A DNA stretch of 64,000 bases from Arthrobacter sp. PAMC25564. GTDB lineage: Bacteria; Actinomycetota; Actinomycetes; Actinomycetales; Micrococcaceae. Position 1 is the first letter of the stretch; each line of letters starts with the position of its first letter. The position numbers and the translations under genes were made by a program. The stretch spans positions 3,658,001-3,722,000 of the forward strand of contig NZ_CP039290.1 of the NCBI RefSeq assembly GCF_004798705.1, given 5' to 3'. Under the pieces are notes generated by a model. That model worked only from the letters and a program-made list of their open reading frames with translations, made no database searches and was not told the origin of the DNA. Positions 17,594 through 24,696 of the stretch are shown in pieces.

Positions 17594-17654
17594 AACGCGG
17601 AGTCACCTAGCGCCCATCCGGAGGGGTCCAATGGGCCGTAGGTGACCCCGCGTT
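17594..17654. repeat. Long imperfect palindrome (24-bp arms) after the nirB operon
   Basis: Arms 17594-17617 and 17631-17654 pair over 24 positions with three mismatches around a 13-base loop. It can act as a factor-independent terminator for the nirB-cobA-nnaR transcript, although only a short T-rich stretch (CTTTGTT) follows. Its size and near-perfect symmetry also fit a dispersed intergenic repeat; no second copy was seen in this window. Confidence 0.65.
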
Positions 17655-17702
17655 GCTTTGTTACCAGCGGGTAAACACTGGCGAACGGGCAGCGCAGAAA
17701 CG

Positions 17703-17729
17703 GCAACACCCGGGAAACACCCCCGAAAA
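17703..17729 (+). promoter_or_regulatory. Possible weaker GlnR site upstream of the NirB-N-like flavoprotein
   Basis: GCAAC at 17703, GAAAC at 17714 and GAAAA at 17725 are spaced exactly 11 bp, as in GlnR sites. TACGCT at 17740-17745 could be the -10 box. The match is weaker than the site at 12531 and only three boxes are seen. Confidence 0.45.
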
Positions 17730-17799
17730 GACGGGCGCCTACGCTGGGGTCCATCAAGCAGAACCGGCCACACCATCGGCCACCAGCGAAAGGACCACC

Positions 17800-18657
17800 A
17801 TGTCCGCCACCAGCGTTACTCCCGATTCCCAGACCCGGCCCCGGATCGTCATTGCAGGTGCCGGTCCGACCGCCCAGGACCTCGTCCGCCAGCTCACCCG
17901 GACACCGTTCGCGGGCGGGATCACCGTGCTGAGCAACCGGGACGAGGCCCCCGCCGGACTCCTGGAGCTTGCCGCGCTTCCGCAGGTCTCGGTGCGGTTC
18001 GGCCAGCCGGCCAGCTACATCGATCCCGACGGCCGTTACGTGATCACCGCGGACGGCCTGGAATTCAGCTACGACCAGCTGGTCATCGCCACCGGATCCT
18101 CCCCGGCCCATGCACCGCTTGAAGGCTCCGGGCGTTGCCTGAGCTACGCCACGATCGATGACGCCCACCGGCTCGGCGACGCCGTCAAGGACATCACCCG
18201 GGTCCTCGGGCGGCGCCCGGTGGGCATCCTGGTGGGAACCGGCACCGCCGCGGGCCAGGCCGAAGCGGTGCTGCGCGCCCGCGGCGTCCGGCCCGTCCGC
18301 ACGACGCTCCGGCCGGCCGCCGTCGTTCCCAACCTCGCCGGTTCCATGCTGCCGGCCGCGGGAATCGTGTTCGAGGACGGCTCCAGCGTGAACTGTGACC
18401 TGGTGGTCCTGGCCGAGGAACGGATTGCCCGGGACGCCCTCGCGGTCAGTGCCGGGCTGAGGACGGCATCCAGCGGCGGCATCGTGATCGGCAAGGACTT
18501 CCGCACCTCTGTTCCGGGCATCTGGGCGATCGGTGACGCGGCGGTGTTCGACGGCGTCCGGCTGGGACTCCTGGTGGCCTCCGCCTCCGCCGCCTCGGTC
18601 TGCGCTTCCCAGCTGCGCCAGGCGACCATGGCCGATGCCCTGTCCGAGGCCGCCTGA
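17800..18657 (+). CDS. Stand-alone FAD-dependent oxidoreductase resembling the NirB N-terminal module
   Basis: A 285-residue flavoprotein. FAD fold at residues 13-40 (RIVIAGAGPTAQDLVRQL), FAD-contact LVIATGSSPA near 95, a second Rossmann segment VGILVGTGTAAGQAEAVL near 140 and the GIWAIGDAAVF motif near 238. It ends soon after that, so it lacks the BFD [2Fe-2S] and sirohaem domains of NirB and is about 100 residues shorter than usual family members. The closest look-alike in the window is the N-terminal half of NirB. AAAGGA seven bases before ATG 17800 is the ribosome site. Being next to the nirB operon and behind GlnR-like boxes, it may be an extra reductase for nitrogen assimilation; the electron acceptor is unknown. 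Confidence 0.7.
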   Translation: MSATSVTPDSQTRPRIVIAGAGPTAQDLVRQLTRTPFAGGITVLSNRDEAPAGLLELAALPQVSVRFGQPASYIDPDGRYVITADGLEFSYDQLVIATGSSPAHAPLEGSGRCLSYATIDDAHRLGDAVKDITRVLGRRPVGILVGTGTAAGQAEAVLRARGVRPVRTTLRPAAVVPNLAGSMLPAAGIVFEDGSSVNCDLVVLAEERIARDALAVSAGLRTASSGGIVIGKDFRTSVPGIWAIGDAAVFDGVRLGLLVASASAASVCASQLRQATMADALSEAA

Positions 18658-18812
18658 GGACCCGGCTGGCCGCCCGCCGGGACGCCGCCGCTGTGGCAAG
18701 ATGGACATCTGACGAGCCACGATGACAGCGGTGCCGACGGGCCTTCAAGGCCCCCGAGGGACAACCCCAGAGGGACAACCCGGTCCTAAGGCCCGCCAGG
18801 AAAGGGACCACT

Positions 18813-19550
18813 ATGAGCAACGAAGCCACCACCCCAGGCACGGCTGCCGCAAGCGCTGCCCCGGAAACTCCGGAAAGTGCAGGAACGATTGCCTCCTACA
18901 TTGACCACACCCTGCTCAAGCCCGAGGCGAGCGAGGCCGAGATCCTCAGGGTCTGCGCCGAGGCTGCCGAGTACCGCTTCAAGTCCGTCTGCGTCAACCC
19001 GATCTGGGTCAAAACCGTCAAGAAGGCCCTCAAGGGATCCGGCGTCCTGACCTGTTCGGTGGTGGGCTTCCCGCTCGGTGCCACCCCCACGGACGTCAAG
19101 GAGTTCGAGGCCCGCGGCGCCGTCCTGGACGGCGCCGAAGAAGTCGACATGGTCATCAACATCGCCGCGGCCCGCGCGAATGACAAGGGAGCCCTCGTCG
19201 ATGACATCACGGCCGTCGCCGAGGTCGTCCATGAAGGCGGCGCCATACTGAAGGTCATCATCGAAACGGCGCTGCTGGACGACGCCCAGAAAGTGCTGGC
19301 CTGCGAGGCCGCGGTGGAGGCAGGTGCTGATTTCGTGAAGACCTCCACCGGCTTCAACGGCGGCGGTGCCACTGCCGAGGACGTTGCCCTGATGCGCCGC
19401 GCGGTAGGCCCGGATCTGGGGGTCAAGGCGTCCGGCGGCGTGCGTTCCCTGGCCGATGCACAGGCTATGATTGCTGCTGGTGCAACACGTATTGGCGCCA
19501 GCTCCGGGATCGCGATCGTCAAGGGTGAACAGGGTTCGTCCGCGTACTGA
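18813..19550 (+). CDS. deoC: Deoxyribose-phosphate aldolase
   Basis: A 245-residue class I aldolase that splits 2-deoxyribose-5-phosphate into glyceraldehyde-3-phosphate and acetaldehyde. The family pattern is intact: [15 protein letters not shown] near residue 29, [14 protein letters not shown], the EEVDMVINI segment with the catalytic Asp, KVIIETALL with a catalytic-site Lys, and FVKTSTGF with the Schiff-base Lys, followed by VKASGGVR. The first 25 residues are a non-conserved Ala/Thr-rich extension. AGGAAAGGG precedes the ATG. In many actinobacteria deoC sits next to PNP and the phosphosugar mutase; here the nir genes lie between them. Confidence 0.93.
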   Translation: MSNEATTPGTAAASAAPETPESAGTIASYIDHTLLKPEASEAEILRVCAEAAEYRFKSVCVNPIWVKTVKKALKGSGVLTCSVVGFPLGATPTDVKEFEARGAVLDGAEEVDMVINIAAARANDKGALVDDITAVAEVVHEGGAILKVIIETALLDDAQKVLACEAAVEAGADFVKTSTGFNGGGATAEDVALMRRAVGPDLGVKASGGVRSLADAQAMIAAGATRIGASSGIAIVKGEQGSSAY

Positions 19551-19603
19551 CACGATCCTGCAGCGGCCACAGTTTTGAGCCCCACGGGGCCGAGGAGGAA
19601 CGA

Positions 19604-19828
19604 ATGTCCAAGATCATCAGCAAGACCCCGCAGAACGAGAACAGCCTCGGCTCCAGCATCATCGTCTTCGTGCCGATGATGGTCCTCTTCCTCGGCGCCC
19701 TGTACTCGTTGTCCTTCGTGTCGCTTAGCAACCCGTGGCCGATGGCTCTCTGCCTGGGCCTGTTCGCCCTCGCGTTCTGGCTCCCGCAGACCATCCTTGG
19801 CCGTTCGGATTCGGCCGGCGAGAACTAA
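19604..19828 (+). CDS. Small two-span membrane protein, 74 residues
   Basis: A 74-residue protein with a polar N-terminus (MSKIISKTPQNENSL) and two hydrophobic segments, about residues 18-42 and 46-62, ending in a short charged tail. GAGGAACG before the ATG is a good ribosome site. It follows deoC by 53 bases and is closed by a hairpin terminator, so it is probably the last gene of that transcript. Function is unknown; it resembles small conserved actinobacterial membrane proteins of that position, but I cannot name a family. Confidence 0.75.
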   Translation: MSKIISKTPQNENSLGSSIIVFVPMMVLFLGALYSLSFVSLSNPWPMALCLGLFALAFWLPQTILGRSDSAGEN

Positions 19829-19848
19829 GGTCACCGCTTCTTAAGCGC

Positions 19849-19876
19849 CTGAAGCTCCGGATTCCCGGAGCTTCAG
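19849..19876. terminator. Hairpin terminator, 12-bp perfect stem
   Basis: Bases 19849-19860 and 19865-19876 are perfect reverse complements with a four-base loop (ATTC). It sits 20 bases after the small membrane protein gene. Only a short T-run follows (GTTTAA), so termination may be partial. Confidence 0.75.
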
Positions 19877-19935
19877 CTGTTTAACGGGTCGCGGCCGGAA
19901 CAGGGACCCTCAACAGTGCCGCGGGCCCGGGGCGT

Positions 19936-20763
19936 TCAGCCGGGCAACCGGCCGACGAGGCTGTTCACGAGCGAGGCCCCGAGCGCCAGGACCCCCGGGA
20001 AATGTGCCTTGGCCAGGGCCAGCGCCGCCACACACATCCCGACCATGGCGTAGCCGCTGACGGGGATCAGGACGAGCCATTCCCGCCGTGAGCCGGCACG
20101 GCCCAGCAGCGGGATGGAAAACGCCCCGTTGGCCTTCCAGACGTCCTTAAGCAACGGCAGCTTGCGCAGGAACTTCGGCGGCTTGATCACGATCGGCCAG
20201 AGCAGCGGCACTCCCCCGGTGGTCACCATGTCCCCGATGATGTGCACCAGCACACCGGTGAGCATCGAGACCGGCAGCCACGTCCACTGGTGCGGCGCGA
20301 ACCAGGTCACGAGCCCGGCCATGGTCAGGGCGAAGATCCAGTTGCTGATCCAGCCGTACTTCGGGAAGAGCTTCAGGGCCTTGGCGGCGATGTTGATCAT
20401 GAACATGCACAGCAGCCCCGCGCCCACGGACAGCAGGCCCCACCCGGTCTGCAGCTGAAGCTGCCCGGCCATCGTCGCGAGCAACACGAAGAATGCCGCG
20501 CCGAGCACCGAATGGGTGCCCTGCCGGTGCCCGCCGGACGCGTTCTCGATCCCGATCGCGATCATGTTGGACAGCGGCGGCAGTGAGTGCGCAATGGTGC
20601 TGGAGCGGTGGTCCCAGTCGCACACCAGGGCCGTCCCCGCCGTCGCCATCCCGCCGATCAGGATCCCGGTGGGGTCCAGCGGATACCAGCCCAGCGCGTA
20701 CGGCCCGGTGGAGGCAATGGCCACCCACGCTGCGGCTCCCGACGCGGCGTGGTGTCCACCCAT
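19936..20763 (-). CDS. Membrane-bound metal-dependent hydrolase, YdjM/DUF457 family
   Basis: A 275-residue polytopic inner-membrane protein. It starts MGGHHAASG, with the family's metal-binding histidines, followed by CDWDHRSSTIAHSLP near residue 50 and GGHRQGTHS near 77; these His/Asp groups are the conserved putative metal site. At least five hydrophobic spans follow, and HIIGDMVTTGG near 185 holds a further His-Asp pair. E. coli YdjM is an SOS-induced inner-membrane protein of this family; the substrate is not known. The ATG overlaps the mfd stop by one base (TGATG), so the gene is translationally coupled to a DNA-repair gene, an interesting parallel to the SOS link. Confidence 0.82.
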   Translation of the reverse strand: MGGHHAASGAAAWVAIASTGPYALGWYPLDPTGILIGGMATAGTALVCDWDHRSSTIAHSLPPLSNMIAIGIENASGGHRQGTHSVLGAAFFVLLATMAGQLQLQTGWGLLSVGAGLLCMFMINIAAKALKLFPKYGWISNWIFALTMAGLVTWFAPHQWTWLPVSMLTGVLVHIIGDMVTTGGVPLLWPIVIKPPKFLRKLPLLKDVWKANGAFSIPLLGRAGSRREWLVLIPVSGYAMVGMCVAALALAKAHFPGVLALGASLVNSLVGRLPG

Positions 20764-23700
20764 CACGGCTGGCTCCTCGCGGCTTCCACAGCGGCGTCGG
20801 AGAAGATGTTGCGTATGACGCCGTTGGCCCATTCGAGGATCCCGGCGTCCTGCAGGTCCCGGCCGCCGATCTTCGCCGTCTTGGGCTTCGGGATCAGCAC
20901 CGCGTCCAGGGCAGGCTTCGACTGCGAGCCGGGGTACATCCGGGCCAGCCGCATGAGCTTGGACTCCGGCAGTTGCGCCGGGGAGAACTTGATGAAGTTG
21001 CCCTGCAGGGCGATGTCGGACAGCCCGGCTTCGCGGGCGCCCACGCGGAAGCGGGCGACGTCGATCAGGTTCTTCGCGGGCAGCGGCAGCTCCCCGTAAC
21101 GGTCCACGAGCTCGGCGAGGACCTCGTCGATCGCCTCGTAGGTGATGGCGCCCGCGAGCTTCCGGTACGCCTCGAGGCGCAGCCGTTCGCCGGGCACGTA
21201 GTCGTGCGGAAGGTGCGCGTTGACCGGCAGTTCGATCTTCATTTCGGCGGCCTTCTCCTCCGCCTCGCCGCGGTATTCCGCGACAGCCTCGCCGACCAGC
21301 CGGATGTAGAGGTCGAAGCCGACGCCCTGGATGTGGCCGGACTGCTCGCCGCCGAGCAGGTTCCCTGCGCCACGGATTTCGAGGTCCTTCATGGCCAGCT
21401 GCATGCCGGCGCCGAGCTCGTTGTGCGTGGCGACGGCTTTGAGGCGCTCCAGCGCCACCTCGCCCAGCGGTTTTTCGGAGGGGTACAGGAAGTAGGCGTA
21501 GGCGCGTTCCCGGCCGCGGCCCACCCGACCGCGGAGCTGGTGCAGCTGCGAGAGTCCGTACTTGTCCGCCCCGTCCACGATCAGCGTGTTGGCGTTGGAG
21601 ATGTCAAGGCCGGTCTCGATAATGGTGGTGCAGACCAGCACGTCGAAGCGCTTCTCCCAGAAGTCGACGATGATCTGCTCGAGCCGGCTCTCGGACATCT
21701 GTCCGTGCGCCACCTCGACCCTGGCCTCCGGGACAAGCTCGCGGATCTTCGCGGCGGTGCGGTCGATGGTGGACACCCGGTTGTGGACGAAGAACACCTG
21801 GCCTTCGCGCATCAGCTCGCGGCGGATCGCCGCGGAAGTCTGCTTGTCCGTGTAGGGGCCCACGTAGGTCAGCACCGGGTGGCGCTCCTCCGGCGGGGTG
21901 GCCAGGGTGGAGGTCTCGCGGATGCCGGTCAGGGACATCTCCAGGGTCCGGGGAATCGGGGTGGCGCTCATGGCCAGGACGTCCACGTTGGTGCGCATCT
22001 TCTTCAGCGCCTCCTTGTGTTCGACGCCGAAGCGCTGCTCCTCGTCGACCACCACCAGGCCGAGGTCCTTGAACTCGAAGTCCTTGGACAGCAGCCGGTG
22101 GGTGCCGATCACGACGTCCACCGAGCCGTTCCTGACCCCCTCGACCGTCTCCTTGGTTTCCTTGGCTCCCTGGAAGCGGGACAGCGGCTTGACCACCAGG
22201 GGGAAGCCTGAGAACCGTTCGGTGAAAGTCTCGAAGTGCTGCTGGGCGAGCAGGGTGGTGGGCACGAGCACGGCGACCTGCTTGCCGTCCTGGACCGCCT
22301 TGAAGGCCGCCCGGACCGCGATCTCGGTCTTGCCGTAGCCCACATCGCCGGAGATCAGCCGGTCCATCGGGATCTCACGCTCCATGTCGGCCTTGACCTC
22401 GTTGATGGTGGTGAGCTGGTCCGGGGTCTCCACGTACGGGAAGGCCTCCTCCAGTTCGCGCTGCCACGGGGTATCGGGACCGAAGGCGTGGCCGCGGGAG
22501 GCCATCCGGGCCGAGTAGAGCCGGATCAGCTCGCCGGCGATTTCCTTGACGGCCTTCCGGGCCTTGGACTTGGTGCTGGCCCAGTCCGAGCCGCCCATCT
22601 TGCTCAGGGCCGGGGTGTCCCCGCCAACATAGCGGGTGACCTGGTCCAGCTGGTCGGTGGGCACGAAGAGCCGGTCGCCCGGGGCGCCGCGCTTGGACGG
22701 CGCATATTCCAGGACCAGGTATTCGCGCACGCCGTCCCCGCCACCTGCGACCTTGCGCTGGATCAGTTCGACGAAGCGTCCGATGCCGTGCTGTTCGTGC
22801 ACCACCGAGTCACCGGCCACGAGCTGCAGCGGATCCACGGCGTTGCGCCGTTTGGACGGCATCCGGCGCATGTCCTTCGTGGAGCCCGCGGAGGTGCGGC
22901 CCAGGAGGTCCGCTTCGGTCAGGAGGCCGAGTTTGAGGCTGTCCAGGACAAAGCCCCGTCCGACGGCGGCGGTGGTCACCTCGATGATGCCGGCCTGGGG
23001 GTCCTTGTCGAGGCACTCCACCCGGGCGCAGGGGATGTCGTTGTCGTGGAAGAGTTCGGCGAGGCGCTGCGCCGGGCCCGGGCCCTCGGTGGCCACCACG
23101 ATCCGCCATTGGTCCCGGACATGGGAACCGATGAACTCCATCATTTCGGCCACGTCGCCCTGGTAGCCGCGGGGTTCCTTGGCGTGCAGGTTGAGCACGT
23201 CGACGTCGGGCAGCAGCTCCTCGTCGGTGGCGAGCGAGCTGATGGACCACCATGAGACGCCGTGCGCGAGGGCCGCGGAACGGGTCTCGGTCAGCGAGCG
23301 GAAGCTCGCCGAGTGCAGGGCAGCCGAGGCCGCGGAGCCCAGGTCCGTGTTCAGGTCAAGGGGTGCGGTTCCGCCGTCCGAGGCCGTGGACCAGGCCGCC
23401 TCGAGGAATTCCTCGTTGGTTGCGGCGAGGTCATGGGCGCGGGTCCGCACCTTCTCCGGCTCGATCACGACGGCGATCGAGCCGCCCGGGAGCTGGTCCA
23501 GGAACGGAACCATCGAGTCCACCAGCACCGGGGCCAGGGATTCCATGCCTTCGACGGCGATCCCGCCGGCAATCTTCTCCAGCATGTCCGCGGCGGCCGG
23601 GAGCTGTGTTTTCAGCGTCGCGGCGCGGGACATAACGGCGGGGGTGATCAGGATTTCACGGCAGGGCGGGGCGTGCAGTTCGTTGGGGTGGTGTACGCCC

Positions 23701-24449
23701 GGTGCGGTCAGCGAGCGCTGGTCGGCGACGGCGAACCAGCGCATCTGGTCAACCTCGTCGCCGAAGAACTCGACCCGGACGGGGTGGTCCTCGGTGGGCG
23801 GGAAGACATCCAGCATTCCGCCGCGGACCGCGAATTCCCCGCGCCGTGTGACCATGTCCACCCGGGCGTAGGCGGCGTCGGCGAGGCTCCGGACGACGTC
23901 ACCGAAGGGAACCTCCTGGCCGACCTTCAGCGCCACGGGCACCAGCTCGCCCAGCCCCGCCACGATCGGCTGGACGACGGCGCGCACGGGAGCCACAACA
24001 ACACGCAGGGCGCCGCCGGACGAGGATTCGGGGTGGGCCAGCCGGCGCAGCACGGACAGCCGCCGGCCGACGGTGTCCGAGCGCGGCGAGAGCCGTTCAT
24101 GCGGCAGGGTCTCCCAGCTGGGGAACTCGGCCACGGCGTCCGCCGGCAGGAAGGCGCGCAGGGCCGCGGTCAGGTCCTCGGCCTCCCGGCCAGTCGCGGT
24201 GACGGCCAGGACCACCGGTGACAGGCCGCCGCCGTCCGCGGTATTTTCCGCTGTTCTTTCGGCTGACGCCGCCACGCCGTCCGCCATTTCCGCCAGGAGT
24301 GCGGACCGCAGGCCTGCGGGAGCGCTGATCTGGTAATCCTCGCTGCGGCCGGCGAAACCGCGGGCGGCCTCGGCCTTGACGCGGGCGTAGTTCCGGTCTT
24401 CGGCGAGGACGCGGCGCAAACCGGTGAGAGAGGGGCCGTTGAGGCTCAT
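20763..24449 (-). CDS. mfd: Transcription-repair coupling factor Mfd
   Basis: A 1228-residue DNA translocase that removes RNA polymerase stalled at lesions and recruits UvrA. Domains in order: UvrB-like region (about 40-400) with ETLPHERLSPRSDTVGRR, the CarD-like RNA-polymerase-interaction domain (about 530-610, HGIGRFVELIQRKVAGG and DRLFVPTDQLDQVTRYVGG), the RecG-like motor (about 650-1030) with Walker A GDVGYGKTEIA, DEEQ box VVDEEQRFG, SATPIPRTLEMS and the arginine-finger motif QLRGRVGRGRE, and the C-terminal TRCF domain. Length is normal for actinobacteria. AGGAG lies eight bases before ATG 24449. The gene is followed without a gap by the YdjM-like gene. Confidence 0.95.
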   Translation of the reverse strand: MSLNGPSLTGLRRVLAEDRNYARVKAEAARGFAGRSEDYQISAPAGLRSALLAEMADGVAASAERTAENTADGGGLSPVVLAVTATGREAEDLTAALRAFLPADAVAEFPSWETLPHERLSPRSDTVGRRLSVLRRLAHPESSSGGALRVVVAPVRAVVQPIVAGLGELVPVALKVGQEVPFGDVVRSLADAAYARVDMVTRRGEFAVRGGMLDVFPPTEDHPVRVEFFGDEVDQMRWFAVADQRSLTAPGVHHPNELHAPPCREILITPAVMSRAATLKTQLPAAADMLEKIAGGIAVEGMESLAPVLVDSMVPFLDQLPGGSIAVVIEPEKVRTRAHDLAATNEEFLEAAWSTASDGGTAPLDLNTDLGSAASAALHSASFRSLTETRSAALAHGVSWWSISSLATDEELLPDVDVLNLHAKEPRGYQGDVAEMMEFIGSHVRDQWRIVVATEGPGPAQRLAELFHDNDIPCARVECLDKDPQAGIIEVTTAAVGRGFVLDSLKLGLLTEADLLGRTSAGSTKDMRRMPSKRRNAVDPLQLVAGDSVVHEQHGIGRFVELIQRKVAGGGDGVREYLVLEYAPSKRGAPGDRLFVPTDQLDQVTRYVGGDTPALSKMGGSDWASTKSKARKAVKEIAGELIRLYSARMASRGHAFGPDTPWQRELEEAFPYVETPDQLTTINEVKADMEREIPMDRLISGDVGYGKTEIAVRAAFKAVQDGKQVAVLVPTTLLAQQHFETFTERFSGFPLVVKPLSRFQGAKETKETVEGVRNGSVDVVIGTHRLLSKDFEFKDLGLVVVDEEQRFGVEHKEALKKMRTNVDVLAMSATPIPRTLEMSLTGIRETSTLATPPEERHPVLTYVGPYTDKQTSAAIRRELMREGQVFFVHNRVSTIDRTAAKIRELVPEARVEVAHGQMSESRLEQIIVDFWEKRFDVLVCTTIIETGLDISNANTLIVDGADKYGLSQLHQLRGRVGRGRERAYAYFLYPSEKPLGEVALERLKAVATHNELGAGMQLAMKDLEIRGAGNLLGGEQSGHIQGVGFDLYIRLVGEAVAEYRGEAEEKAAEMKIELPVNAHLPHDYVPGERLRLEAYRKLAGAITYEAIDEVLAELVDRYGELPLPAKNLIDVARFRVGAREAGLSDIALQGNFIKFSPAQLPESKLMRLARMYPGSQSKPALDAVLIPKPKTAKIGGRDLQDAGILEWANGVIRNIFSDAAVEAARSQP

Positions 24450-24696
24450 GGCGGAAGCTCCTGAAGGGATCACGGGGATGCAGGCAACACGAATAGCCGA
24501 AATTCGCGAGAATCCCGGGTCTTCCAAGCCTACCGCGGGAGCCGGGACGGGCCCGCACCTGCCCGGTGCCGGGGCCGCGGGATTAGGCTGGCAGGACGTG
24601 CGGCCAGGCAAGGCCATCCACAACGGCTTCCGCCCCGAATGGTTTGCAGGCGCGTGTCCAGGCGGCTGCATACAACAGATGACAAGGAGCCCACCC

